A stretch of DNA of 64,000 nt from Christensenella intestinihominis (GCF_001678845.1 NZ_MAIQ01000003.1:1-64000), one strand, 5' to 3'; positions 32,835-41,472 are shown, numbered from the stretch's first letter. Translations and numbers: made by a program. Notes: generated by a model from the letters alone, not told the origin.

Positions 32835-34430
32835 TTATATTATCTTATCCCGATACTGCGTAGGAGACATCCCCTTGAGCGTCTTGAATATCTTGGTAAA
32901 ATACTGGACGTCGTTGTACCCGACCATATTCGCTATCTCGTATATCTTAAGCGTCGGGTCCTGCATAAACTCAATCGCCTTTTTAATGCGGTAATTCATA
33001 ATGTATTTTGAAAACGTCTGCCCCGTTTCCAGTTTGAATATCTTGCACAGGTAGGTCGGATTCAAAAACACCTCCCCGGCAACGTCCGTAAGGACAATCG
33101 GTTCCCGGTAATGCTGTTCGATATATTCGATCACCAGCTGGATCACTTTCCTTTTATTGTCCGATGCGGACCGGCGGATATGCCCGGACAGCATTCCCAG
33201 CATGGCCAGCAGGCTTTCCCTGAAGCCGTCCGGGCTTTTAAGCTTATCGAGGTGGGTAAAAAATTCAAGGTTAAAGGAGGGGTAGGTTTCGGATATTTTT
33301 TCAAATCCATACGAGGTATTGACGATCCCCATAATAATTTCGGTGTACAGCGATTTCAGGTCGACAGGCTTGATTTCCTGCTCCGCAATCCTCCGCACCA
33401 GCTGGTCGACGTGCTGTTCGAGGCTGTCCGCGTCCTGCGTTTTCAATACGCCGAACCATTCGTCCGCATCGAAGGCAAATTTAATCCTTGCCCGGCTTTC
33501 GTCATTGACCCCGTCATACCGGTAAACCTTGTTTCCGCCTAAAAAAGACCGGTACAAAACGGCCTGCTTTGCCTGTTCAAAAGACCCGGCCAGGTCAAGG
33601 ACGTCGGAGCAAAATTCCCCGATTCCTATGGTTACGGTAATTCCAAATAGTTTTTCGACAACGCTCTGTATTTTCCGGGAATTTTCTTCGGTCAGCGCAA
33701 GCGCCTCGCCGTCTTCCTCTTTCGTAAACAGGACGAACGCAATTTCCCCAAACTGCATAAATACGGATTCGCATTTCCCGGTCATCGAATAAAATTCGGC
33801 GGCAATATCCTTGATTCCCGCGCACATAAGGTGGACGTCCGGCTTCTTCGCGGAGTCGTCGTCCGGCTGGATTACAATACAGGCGCAGCGGTATTCCCCT
33901 CCGGCCGGGATATTAAAATATTCCAGGTCATACCCGATCGCCTGTTCATCCACATACCCGTTCAGCAGGTCAAACAAAAAACGTTCCTTCAGGACGGGCC
34001 TGTCCCGTTTCAATTTTTCCTGCAGGTCTTTCAGAATCGCCTTTTTCTTGCGCTCGTCTTCGATGTCGGCGATGCACCTTTTCACGATGCCCAAAAGCTC
34101 TTCGCCTTCGGCCGGCTTCAGCACATAATCATACGCGCCCAGCTTCAGCGCCCGCTGCGCATATTCAAAATCGTCGTACCCGCTCAGGAAAACCACCCTC
34201 GGGTTCATCCCGTGTTTCTTAATCTCATGGATAAAGTCAAGGCCGCTTAAATCCGGCATCCTGATATCGGTAATGATAATATCCGGCTTCGCCTCCAATG
34301 TGGATTGAAGCGCCTGCCGTCCATCCTCCGCTTCAAGGACGTCCCGGATTCCAATGCTGTCCCATTTTATCGTGTCGATCAGGCGGCGGCGAATCCACTC
34401 TTCGTCATCCACAATCAAAAGCTTGTACAT
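32835..34430 (-). CDS. AraC-type response regulator, YesN-like
   Basis: 531 residues from ATG 34430 (GGAG eight bases upstream). Receiver domain at residues 1-120 with acidic pair DD(8-9), phosphorylation site Asp55 in IITDIRMPDLSG, and Lys in DYVLKPAEGEE. A central linker domain of about 280 residues follows, then a C-terminal AraC double helix-turn-helix (about 430-531; PIVLTDVAGEVFLNPTYLCK, then IYEIANMVGYNDVQYFTKIF, ending SPTQYRDK). Partner of the YesM-like kinase. First gene of the cluster, with its own promoter. Confidence 0.93.
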   Translation of the reverse strand: MYKLLIVDDEEWIRRRLIDTIKWDSIGIRDVLEAEDGRQALQSTLEAKPDIIITDIRMPDLSGLDFIHEIKKHGMNPRVVFLSGYDDFEYAQRALKLGAYDYVLKPAEGEELLGIVKRCIADIEDERKKKAILKDLQEKLKRDRPVLKERFLFDLLNGYVDEQAIGYDLEYFNIPAGGEYRCACIVIQPDDDSAKKPDVHLMCAGIKDIAAEFYSMTGKCESVFMQFGEIAFVLFTKEEDGEALALTEENSRKIQSVVEKLFGITVTIGIGEFCSDVLDLAGSFEQAKQAVLYRSFLGGNKVYRYDGVNDESRARIKFAFDADEWFGVLKTQDADSLEQHVDQLVRRIAEQEIKPVDLKSLYTEIIMGIVNTSYGFEKISETYPSFNLEFFTHLDKLKSPDGFRESLLAMLGMLSGHIRRSASDNKRKVIQLVIEYIEQHYREPIVLTDVAGEVFLNPTYLCKIFKLETGQTFSKYIMNYRIKKAIEFMQDPTLKIYEIANMVGYNDVQYFTKIFKTLKGMSPTQYRDKII

Positions 34431-34463
34431 AAAAAACTCCCCTTGCCGTGTCGTTCCCTTACT

Positions 34464-34492
34464 ATAATATATCCTTTGTCCTTGTTTTTCCA
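34464..34492 (-). promoter_or_regulatory. Promoter of the YesN-like regulator gene
   Basis: Minus strand: -35 TGGAAA (34487-34492), 17-bp spacer, -10 TATTAT (34464-34469), about 30 bp upstream of the start. Confidence 0.55.
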
Positions 34493-34522
34493 TGAAAATT
34501 CGCAAACGCGGCACGGAATGCC

Positions 34523-34585
34523 AAAAAACGCATCCCGCCGCCGGGCGGCACAGCCGCTTTACACCAGGCAAACAGGATGCGTTTT
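34523..34585 (-). terminator. Terminator of the DUF308 gene
   Basis: Inverted repeat AAAACGCATCC / GGATGCGTTTT (34525-34535, 34575-34585) with an inner GC-rich stem; on the minus strand a T-run ends it. About 20 bp past the DUF308 stop. Confidence 0.6.
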
Positions 34586-34605
34586 CATTTTATAATTGAT
34601 CGGTT

Positions 34606-35148
34606 CTATTTCTTGGCCGAGGCCACAATCCCCCATTCGACGATGCTGAGGATGCCGTAAATGGTCAGGCACACGCCGAGCAAAATGCCAAGCGCGTTGG
34701 AGCCCGCGATGATTCCCACGATCATAATGATGCCAAGCACCAGCTCCGCAAGGCCGCTGATAAGCGCCACCTTCCATGCGCCCGTGCTGAAATCCTTCAC
34801 CTGGGACGCTTCCATCAGGCTCATCACACCCGTAATGATCGCCCATACGCCGATAATAAACGGCAGGATCACATTTGCAACGCCGCCCCGGAAGACGATC
34901 AGCAGGATACCGATAATGATTGCGATTACCGGAATGGCAAGGCCCGCGTTGGCGTCGCCCCGGTTGCGTTTCGAAAGGTTGATTAACAGCTGGATAATAC
35001 CATAGGCAAGCACCACAATGCCAATGATTACCACAATCACTTCCATTGCAAACGTCGGCGCGCCGAGCAGGATGAGACCAATAATCAAAAGAACGATGCT
35101 CAATATCAGACGTATCATTTCCCTGGATTTCCAAGACTCAGAATTCAT
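34606..35148 (-). CDS. DUF308 (HdeD-like) membrane protein
   Basis: 180 residues with six membrane helices arranged as three similar helix pairs (about 12-30, 35-55, 70-88, 93-112, 127-147, 152-172), each with the glycine-rich pattern usual for DUF308/HdeD proteins (LLIIGLILLGAP, IIIGILLIVFRGG, GIIMIVGIIAGS). HdeD in E. coli helps acid resistance at high density; role here unknown. AGGAGGGGG ribosome site; own promoter and terminator, so a single-gene unit. Confidence 0.82.
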   Translation of the reverse strand: MNSESWKSREMIRLILSIVLLIIGLILLGAPTFAMEVIVVIIGIVVLAYGIIQLLINLSKRNRGDANAGLAIPVIAIIIGILLIVFRGGVANVILPFIIGVWAIITGVMSLMEASQVKDFSTGAWKVALISGLAELVLGIIMIVGIIAGSNALGILLGVCLTIYGILSIVEWGIVASAKK

Positions 35149-35259
35149 AATTTCCCCCTCCTGTTTCTGGTGTGGATGATGCGATGCAGCACAAGCCGAT
35201 TCAAATATGCCGCATCAGTTTCCCTGCAAGCAGCCCTGCGCGGCCGTTTTAGGGCTGTT

Positions 35260-35288
35260 ATAATAATACCCTGCTAATGCCGCTTCAA
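35260..35288 (-). promoter_or_regulatory. Promoter of the DUF308 gene
   Basis: Minus strand: -35 TTGAAG (35283-35288), 17-bp spacer, -10 TATTAT (35260-35265). About 110 bp of leader lies before the ATG, with a CAGCCCT/AGGGCTG repeat able to pair in it. Confidence 0.55.
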
Positions 35289-35302
35289 ACCGTTTTCATT
35301 AA

Positions 35303-36472
35303 TCACATCTTATCATATTCTTTGGGGATAAGCAAAAGGCTTAATACCGCCGCAACAGCGGTCAGCGCAAAGATAACCCAGTAGGCCGCGTCGATGGAGG
35401 CAGCCTCGATCACATTGCCCACAATCACCGGGCCGAGGAAAATGCCGATCGCAAAAATGGACTGCAAAATCCCGGTTGCCGTGGAACGGTAGCGCGGTTC
35501 CACCGCCTTGATAACAAACCCGGCCAGCGCGCCGCAGGTAATGCCATAGCAAATGCCGGAAAGCGCCTGCATCACATAGATCGCCGCGAGGTTCATGTGG
35601 TAAAACATGGGCAGGCACGAGAACGCGCCGATCGCAAACGACAGCGCGATGCACTTGATCCCGCCGATTTTTTTATACAGCTTTGTTCCCACAAACAGGG
35701 ACGCCGCGCTCGTCACCAGGAAATATACCACCATCAAAAAGCCCAGCTGCGAGGAATCCGCGCCGAGGTTCTGCGCCGCAACCGACGTGAAATAGCTCGG
35801 CAATGCAAAGCACAGCAGCTGCCCGAATACGGCAAGGATGGAAAAAATAATCAGGTGTTTGTTTTTCAGGAGGGCGACAAGCTCCCTGCCGCTTGGCGGC
35901 ACGATTTTCTGCGTCTCCTTCGGCGTTTTGAACAATAAAATACAACCGATTCCCACAATGGCTACGATAAACGCAAAGTAAAACGGCGCGTGCAGGCCGA
36001 ATGCCTGTGCGAGGAGCCCTCCCGCAAGGGCCGCGACCACCTTGCCCATGTTGGACGATGCGTTGAGGATTCCCTGCGCCTTCACCTGCTTGTCCTCGTC
36101 GTTATATTTCGCGTAGGATGCGCAGATCACGACCCACCACGCCGCGGCCGCCCCGCCCACGCCCCGGGCCATCATCACCCAAAACGTATCCTTCGCCATA
36201 ATAAACATCAGTCCCGAAACGGCAAGGATCACAAACCCCACCAGTAAAAGCAGCTTATCCCTGCCAATTTTGTCGGATATAATTCCGAGCGGCACGCGCA
36301 GCGCAATCTGCATAACCCCGTATGCCCCGCCAATCGCGCCCACCACGGCGGCCGTCGCCCCGAGGGACGTCGCATACGCGGGCAGCGTCGGCACATAGGA
36401 ATACATGGACATCCATAAAAACGCCGCCACCAGGTTGATAATAACAATATTCCTTTTCAAATCCTTCTCCAA
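35303..36472 (-). CDS. Major facilitator superfamily transporter
   Basis: 389 residues if TTG 36472 is used; another TTG at 36460 has the better spaced GGAGAAGG site, so the true start may be four codons later. Twelve membrane helices, with the MFS motif in loop 2-3 as GIISDKIGRDKLLL (a good match to GxxaDrxGrr) and a second half copy FVGTKLYKKIGG. Typical of drug/metabolite exporters of the 12-helix DHA1 class; substrate unknown. It lies 89 bp downstream of the GpsA-like gene and could share its transcript. Confidence 0.85.
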   Translation of the reverse strand: MEKDLKRNIVIINLVAAFLWMSMYSYVPTLPAYATSLGATAAVVGAIGGAYGVMQIALRVPLGIISDKIGRDKLLLLVGFVILAVSGLMFIMAKDTFWVMMARGVGGAAAAWWVVICASYAKYNDEDKQVKAQGILNASSNMGKVVAALAGGLLAQAFGLHAPFYFAFIVAIVGIGCILLFKTPKETQKIVPPSGRELVALLKNKHLIIFSILAVFGQLLCFALPSYFTSVAAQNLGADSSQLGFLMVVYFLVTSAASLFVGTKLYKKIGGIKCIALSFAIGAFSCLPMFYHMNLAAIYVMQALSGICYGITCGALAGFVIKAVEPRYRSTATGILQSIFAIGIFLGPVIVGNVIEAASIDAAYWVIFALTAVAAVLSLLLIPKEYDKM

Positions 36473-36561
36473 AACCTTTCATAAATTCCCATATCACAGG
36501 CGTGCATGGGGCGGATACCAATCCGCAGCAGGCCGGACGGCCGTGCCGGGGTGCGCTTCAT

Positions 36562-37602
36562 TTATATTCGCGTCTCCACCTCAAAGCTGTTCCACGGGAT
36601 ATCCACTTCTTTTCCGTTGCTGATAATATCGTCCACATGCAGCATCAGGGGGAAATCCTCCGCATTCGCCTCCCCCCGCGCAATCAGCTTCCTGACCGCG
36701 CGCGCCGTGCGTGTGGCGATCACAATGGATTCGAGGGTAATGCCGTCAAGCTCTTTCATGGCCTCGTCAAAGCTCATCCCGCGCCCGAGCAGCGTGCCGA
36801 TCAGGCGCGTGCGCCCCCCGAACACCGTTACATACAGGTCTCCCGCGCCATACACAATGTTGTCGTCCCCGCCGCCCGCCAGCGCAAGCAGCTTGCGCAT
36901 CTCGCGGACGCTCTGTCCAAACAGCGCCGCCTGCGAATTGTAATGCAGGGTGCCGCCCACGCCCTCCAGCCGTTCCGAAAGGCCGACCGCCAGCGTCACC
37001 GCCAGCGCGTATGCATTTTTCATGGCTACCGCGCACTCCACGCCCACAACGTCCGTGGAAAGGCTGATGTGGTAATAATCCGTTTCAAACATCGCCTTGA
37101 TTCTGCGCAGGGTTTCCATATCTTCCCCGCAGAAACACACCTCCGTCGGGTCGTGGTCCGCAAGCTCATAGCTCGTACACGGCCCGCCGACCGCATTCAG
37201 CGAAAGCCTGCGGTCCAGTTTCTGTGCATAAAGGTGCGGATAGGGAACCAGCTTGCCCTCCTCCGTATCCTGCATCCCCTTCGTGACCGCAAGGACGGGC
37301 AGCGTTTCCGGGATCACCGGCAAAATTTCGTCAAGGAACCAATCCACACCGAAGCTCGATACCCCGCTTACCAGCAGGTCGGCGCCGGAAAGCGCCTCCT
37401 CCAGCTCTTCAATCTGGTAATATTTGTATCCCGCAGGAATTTTGCGTTTCAGGGTCAGGTGTTCCCCCGTTTTGCGCGCATGCCCGATGATCTCCCGGTC
37501 GAGCGGCGTCCCCACCAGCCGGATTTCATTGCCGTTGTCGCTCGCTGGGAAGCCGATGGCCGTTCCCATCATTCCCGCTCCTACAATTGTAATAATACTC
37601 AT
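36562..37602 (-). CDS. gpsA: NAD(P)-dependent glycerol-3-phosphate dehydrogenase family protein
   Basis: 346 residues from ATG 37602 (GGAGAAGG nine bases upstream). N-terminal Rossmann loop TIVGAGMMGTAIG, then LVSGVSSFGVDWFL, LAVTKGMQD (family KG), GGPCTSYELADHDPTEVC, and the C-terminal catalytic region VECAVAMKNAYALAVTLAVGLSE with the family lysine. It makes sn-glycerol-3-phosphate from dihydroxyacetone phosphate for phospholipids. The sequence departs from classical GpsA in several loops (for example GPSFA-type motif replaced by GGPCTSYE), so it could be a paralog acting on another sugar phosphate. Confidence 0.78.
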   Translation of the reverse strand: MSIITIVGAGMMGTAIGFPASDNGNEIRLVGTPLDREIIGHARKTGEHLTLKRKIPAGYKYYQIEELEEALSGADLLVSGVSSFGVDWFLDEILPVIPETLPVLAVTKGMQDTEEGKLVPYPHLYAQKLDRRLSLNAVGGPCTSYELADHDPTEVCFCGEDMETLRRIKAMFETDYYHISLSTDVVGVECAVAMKNAYALAVTLAVGLSERLEGVGGTLHYNSQAALFGQSVREMRKLLALAGGGDDNIVYGAGDLYVTVFGGRTRLIGTLLGRGMSFDEAMKELDGITLESIVIATRTARAVRKLIARGEANAEDFPLMLHVDDIISNGKEVDIPWNSFEVETRI

Positions 37603-37733
37603 TGACCGCCTTCTCCATCCTTCGTTTTCTTTCCGGGGGAAAGCGGGATGTTTTTCCCGTGCTTCCTGTCCCGGAGCCATTAAATTTCCTTATTTATTTT
37701 ACTCCCATTCCCCCGCAATGGAAAGCCTATTCA

Positions 37734-37760
37734 CAAAAAAAGACCGCATATTGCGGCCTT
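37734..37760 (-). terminator. Terminator of the ACP gene
   Basis: Minus-strand GGCCGCA-ATA-TGCGGTC (one G-U) followed by TTTTTT, about 30 bp beyond the ACP stop. Confidence 0.75.
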
Positions 37761-37791
37761 TTCCCCATACATTATGATTTCTGATAAATGT

Positions 37792-38052
37792 TTAGAATGC
37801 TCTTACGGGCATGTGCTTCGGCCCCGTCTTATCCTCGAGGTATATCAGCACATCCTCCACCGTATCCAACAGCCGCAGGTCCCTGTCCGGAATTTCGATC
37901 CCGAACTCGTCTTCAAACGCCATCACAACCTCCATCAGTCCAAACGAATCCATTTCGAGGTCGCTGACTAAATGCTTTTCCGGCGTAATCTCTTCAATCT
38001 CCCTCGGAGAGGCCATTGCCAGAAGCTGCTGCACCTTTTCCAACTCTACCAT
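37792..38052 (-). CDS. Acyl carrier protein
   Basis: 86 residues, four-helix acidic ACP. The 4'-phosphopantetheine attachment site is Ser36 in DLEMDSFGLMEVV (usual form DSL). The Leu after Ser is Phe here, a change seen in specialised ACPs. The C-terminus has a short basic extension (TGPKHMPVRAF). It carries acyl chains as thioesters. The gene follows an acyl ligase gene by 163 bp with its own -10, so it may be a dedicated ACP loaded by that ligase and not the fatty-acid synthesis ACP. Confidence 0.88.
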   Translation of the reverse strand: MVELEKVQQLLAMASPREIEEITPEKHLVSDLEMDSFGLMEVVMAFEDEFGIEIPDRDLRLLDTVEDVLIYLEDKTGPKHMPVRAF

Positions 38053-38173
38053 TGTGGTTCCCCCCTTTCCATGGCGAAGGCGGACCCTCCTGCCGGTGTT
38101 CCGCCCGGCTCCTTATTCCCGCAGCCTTCCGCGCCGTATTTCCTTGGCGCCCCGGTCGCGTCTTCCCGGTTTC

Positions 38174-38179
38174 ATTATA
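38174..38179 (-). promoter_or_regulatory. Extended -10 promoter of the ACP gene
   Basis: The minus strand reads TGGTATAAT, an extended -10, about 120 bp upstream of the ACP start; the -35 is poor. Confidence 0.45.
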
Positions 38180-38215
38180 CCACTTTTTACATCCCCGGGC
38201 ACATATGCCCGCGTT

Positions 38216-39877
38216 TTACATTGCAAACCGTTTGATTGACTTTTTCGTGGTTTTTTCAAACTCCCTGCCGCGCACATGGAAGCGTCCGATGTGTTTATAG
38301 GTAGGCAGCGTTTTATTCACCGCGGAAATATCCTTCTCGAGGTTTTCCTCGATTTCCCGCGCGCTGCGGCCCGCCGAATATTCCTCCGCCACAAAAATTT
38401 CCGCGCAAAGCTCGGTTTCGTTGAGGCCGTCCGTAAGCGGCGCGTACACAACCACTTCTTTAATATAGGGAATCCGCATCAGGTATTCCTCGATTTCCTC
38501 CGGATAAATATTTTTTCCGTTGGAGAGGACGATCAGGTTCTTTTTGCGCCCCGTGATGTGAAGGAACCCCCCGCCGTCGATGCGGCCGATATCGCCGGTA
38601 TTGAACCAGCCGTCCTTCATCACTTCCTTTGTGCCTTCCTCATTTTTGTAATACCCGAGCATCACATTCGGGCCCTTGACCCAAATTTCCCCGTCGCCGT
38701 CCTCGTCCGCGTTTTCCACCTTCACATCGCAGCAGGCGATCGGAATCCCAACCGCCCCGTCGCAATAGTAACGGTTTTTATTGACCGAAACAAGGGGGGC
38801 GCATTCCGTAATTCCATACCCGTTTAAAAGCAGGATACCGAACTCCCGGAACTCGCGCATCAGCCGCGCGGAAAGCGGCGCGCCGCCGCAGATAATAAGC
38901 TTCAGGTTCCCGCCGAAAGCGTCATGGATGTTTTTAAAATATTTCCCGCGGTTGTCCTCGCCGCGGCGAAGCTCTTCATTGCTTTTCCGGAGCAGCCCGC
39001 GAAGGGCGTCCGCCTGCCCGTCCCGCTCTGCGTTCTGCCAGATTTTGCGGTGCATCATCTCTACAAAAAGCGGAACAAGGCACAGCGTATCCGGCTTAAA
39101 AAGCTGGAGGTTCTGCATAAAATGCCGCAGGCTGTCATTCACACAGATCGTCGTGCCGTTTTGGATCATCATGGTAATGCCGTGCGTGCTTTCAAACGAA
39201 TGGTGGACGGGCAGCACAGACATGCAGACCTGCCCGAGGTCAAGCAGGGAAAGCCCCCCTTCCGATGCGGAAAGGATGTTTTTCTGGGTCAGCATCACGC
39301 CCTTGCTTTTGCCTGTCGTGCCCGACGTATACAGCAGGGCGGACATTGCGTTTTCGTCAATTTCCCGCTGCTCATAGCCGCACGCCTCCGCCTCGCGGAT
39401 CAGCTTGCGGAAACCGTGCGTTCCTTTGCCGTCTTCCCCTGCATGCATATCGATGTAATATTTCACCCCCGGCAGGCCGCCGCGGATATTTTCCACCGTA
39501 TCCCCATACTCCGGGGAAAACACGAGCGCCTGCGCGCCGCTGTCTTCAAGGATATTCGCGATTTCATCGTCGGGCAGCTCCTTGTCGACCGGGACAATTA
39601 CGCCCACGCCGCACAGCACCGCGTAATAGGTAAGCAGCCACTCATAGCTCGTCGGCCCGACCACCGCGATATGCGCATCCGCAAGCCCGAGGCCTAAGAG
39701 GGCATTCCCAAGCGCGTTCATGTCGCGCAGGAATTCCTCCGCGCCGATCCCCCGCACCGTTTTTTCTTTCGTGCGCACACGCAGCATATCCCTGCCGCCG
39801 TACGCCTCTTTTGCGGAAGCAAGCATTGTCCGCATATTCTTTTCATTCCTCAGGGGATAATTCGGATAATTTTCCAT
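38216..39877 (-). CDS. AMP-forming acyl ligase (fatty acyl-CoA synthetase-like)
   Basis: 553 residues from ATG 39877; an ATG four codons earlier abuts AAGGA, so the exact start is uncertain. Adenylate-forming motifs: phosphate loop LLYTSGTTGKSKGVML, LLNGYGITECAPLVS, hinge WFNTGDIGRIDGGGFLHITGRKKNLIVL, and the catalytic-lysine tail region. It activates a fatty acid as acyl-AMP and passes it to CoA or to a carrier protein. An ACP gene directly downstream favours acyl-ACP synthetase activity. The protein has no membrane helix or acyltransferase domain, so it is not the fused Aas type. Confidence 0.9.
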   Translation of the reverse strand: MENYPNYPLRNEKNMRTMLASAKEAYGGRDMLRVRTKEKTVRGIGAEEFLRDMNALGNALLGLGLADAHIAVVGPTSYEWLLTYYAVLCGVGVIVPVDKELPDDEIANILEDSGAQALVFSPEYGDTVENIRGGLPGVKYYIDMHAGEDGKGTHGFRKLIREAEACGYEQREIDENAMSALLYTSGTTGKSKGVMLTQKNILSASEGGLSLLDLGQVCMSVLPVHHSFESTHGITMMIQNGTTICVNDSLRHFMQNLQLFKPDTLCLVPLFVEMMHRKIWQNAERDGQADALRGLLRKSNEELRRGEDNRGKYFKNIHDAFGGNLKLIICGGAPLSARLMREFREFGILLLNGYGITECAPLVSVNKNRYYCDGAVGIPIACCDVKVENADEDGDGEIWVKGPNVMLGYYKNEEGTKEVMKDGWFNTGDIGRIDGGGFLHITGRKKNLIVLSNGKNIYPEEIEEYLMRIPYIKEVVVYAPLTDGLNETELCAEIFVAEEYSAGRSAREIEENLEKDISAVNKTLPTYKHIGRFHVRGREFEKTTKKSIKRFAM

Positions 39878-39910
39878 GCTTTGTTTCATTCCTTCATTAA
39901 TCTGGAAGTC

Positions 39911-39939
39911 ATTATAGCACACCCACGGAAAGATTTCCA
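39911..39939 (-). promoter_or_regulatory. Promoter of the acyl ligase gene
   Basis: Minus strand: -35 TGGAAA (39934-39939), 17-bp spacer, consensus TATAAT (39911-39916). Confidence 0.65.
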
Positions 39940-39951
39940 TATATGCCTTTT

Positions 39952-40629
39952 CTAGTCTGCTTTCTTCGCATAGATTCCCGCAAACACATAATATTTATAT
40001 ACGCAGTCCATCTGTGAAAACCCGGCCTGCCGCAGCCACGAAAGCTGGTCCGAAAGTGTGGACGGATCGTCGAACGCCTGCCGCTCATACGCCTTTTCAA
40101 GTTCCTTTTGGTCGATCCCGCTCTGCCCGACCTTTTCCTTCCACAGCCGGGAAAACAGTTCCTCCGTTTCCGGGTACGGGCTTAATACCTGGTCCGCGTT
40201 CAGGAAAACGCCGCCCGGCGCGAGATGGCGGAAGCACTTCCGGTAAAGCTTTTCCTTGTCCGCGGCATTCAGGTGGTGGATGGAGAGCGCGGAAATAATT
40301 ATATCGAATTGGCCTCCAAAGTCGTGCTCCAAATAATCGGCAACAATATATTCAAAGGAAGGATAGGCGGCAAAACGCTTCTTTGCCACGCCGAGCATCC
40401 CTTCGGAAAGGTCGATCATCGTCACCTGCGCATTTTTATATTTTTCGAGCACAAAGGCAGCGAACAACCCCGTTCCGCTGCCGATATCCAGCACACGCGG
40501 CGCGTCTCCCCTGAAATCGAGCGTCTCCACCGGCAGCCTGTAAAAATCGTCGAAGCACGGAATAAGCAATTTCCGCTGCGCATCATATTTTCCGGATACC
40601 GCCTCAAATTTTTCCCTGATTCCCATTGC
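39952..40629 (-). CDS. Class I SAM-dependent methyltransferase
   Basis: 225 residues from ATG 40629 (GGGGTGA site). Motif I RVLDIGSGTGLFAAFVLEKY, acidic end of strand 2 VTMIDLSEGMLGVAKKRF, motif IV FDIIISALSIHHL, and a motif-V-like GGVFLNADQVL. These are the S-adenosylmethionine pocket of a Rossmann methyltransferase. The substrate-binding C-terminal part has no special mark. It resembles ubiquinone/sterol-type small-molecule methyltransferases but the substrate is unknown. Single gene with its own extended -10. Confidence 0.88.
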   Translation of the reverse strand, partial: AMGIREKFEAVSGKYDAQRKLLIPCFDDFYRLPVETLDFRGDAPRVLDIGSGTGLFAAFVLEKYKNAQVTMIDLSEGMLGVAKKRFAAYPSFEYIVADYLEHDFGGQFDIIISALSIHHLNAADKEKLYRKCFRHLAPGGVFLNADQVLSPYPETEELFSRLWKEKVGQSGIDQKELEKAYERQAFDDPSTLSDQLSWLRQAGFSQMDCVYKYYVFAGIYAKKAD

Positions 40630-40648
40630 TTCACCCCTTTTTTGCATT

Positions 40649-40654
40649 ATTATA
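40649..40654 (-). promoter_or_regulatory. Extended -10 promoter of the methyltransferase gene
   Basis: The minus strand reads TGGTATAAT about 20 bp upstream of the start; weak -35. Confidence 0.45.
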
Positions 40655-40683
40655 CCATATTTATCATATTTGGTTCCGCCACA

Positions 40684-40717
40684 AAAAAAGCAGGGTGTTT
40701 CCACCCTGCTTTTGCTG
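40684..40717 (-). terminator. Terminator of the Lys/Ala-rich protein gene
   Basis: AAAAGCAGGGTG-TTTC-CACCCTGCTTTT stem with a T-run on the minus strand, 10 bp past the stop at 40726. Confidence 0.85.
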
Positions 40718-40725
40718 CTGTTTTT

Positions 40726-41472
40726 TTATGAATTCGCCGCTTTTTTTGCAGCAGTTTTGGTTGCGGCTGCGCTCTTTTTTGCAGCAGTTTTAGTAGCTGT
40801 AGCGCTCTTCCTTGCTGCCGTTTTGGTCGCTGCGCCCGTTTTTTTCGCCGCGGTTTTCGCAGCAGTTCCCGTCTTTTTGGCGGCTGTTTTGGCTTCCGTT
40901 CCGGTTTTCCTTACGGCCGTCTTGGTTGTCGTGCCCGTTTTTTTCGCTGCGGTTTTCGCAGCCGTTCCGGTTTTCTTTGCGGTGGTCTTGGTCCCCGTTC
41001 CGGTTTTCTTCACGGCCGCTTTTGCAGAGGACGCCGTTTTCCTGGCGGCTGTTTTGGTGGCGCTGCCCGCCTTTTTCGCCGCGGTTCCCGTTTCTTCCGC
41101 CTTTTCCTTGGCGGTGTCCATCCTGTCCGCCGCCTCGTCGTCCGCTTCGGCTTTCACCCGTTCAATTTCTTCGTCGATCTTTTTCAGTTCCGCTCCGTTG
41201 TTTTTGATGCGGTCTCCATGCTCTGCGAGGTCTTTTTTCAAATTTCCGGATTCATAGGTCGCTTTTCCAATTGCGCGGTAACTCTCGTCAATCTCACCGG
41301 AGAGCTTTGCTTTCTGCGCATTCAGCTTTGCTACGTCCATCATTTCCTTCGACCGCGTTGCAACGGTCCCCCCGAATGCCACGATGCTGTCCTTTGCCTT
41401 GCTCAAAACATCGCCGATCTTTTCCCCCGCGCTTTGCAGCGTGGATTTTGTACTGTCCTTTTTTGCCTGTGC
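40726..41472 (-). CDS. Lys/Ala/Thr-rich protein with histone H1-like tail
   Basis: 248 residues from ATG 41472 (GGAGG seven bases upstream). Residues 1-110 form a mixed charged, mostly helical part (GEKIGDVLSKAKDSIVAFGG, ELKKIDEEIERVKAEADDEA). Residues 120-248 are a low-complexity tail of six- to eight-residue repeats such as KKTGTAAKTAAKKTG, with Lys every third or fourth position, no acidic residues and almost no hydrophobics. This is the composition of histone H1 tails and bacterial HC1/AlgP-like DNA-compacting proteins. The N-terminal half resembles a small coiled-coil domain. Probably binds DNA or RNA; function inferred. Confidence 0.75.
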   Translation of the reverse strand, partial: AQAKKDSTKSTLQSAGEKIGDVLSKAKDSIVAFGGTVATRSKEMMDVAKLNAQKAKLSGEIDESYRAIGKATYESGNLKKDLAEHGDRIKNNGAELKKIDEEIERVKAEADDEAADRMDTAKEKAEETGTAAKKAGSATKTAARKTASSAKAAVKKTGTGTKTTAKKTGTAAKTAAKKTGTTTKTAVRKTGTEAKTAAKKTGTAAKTAAKKTGAATKTAARKSATATKTAAKKSAAATKTAAKKAANS

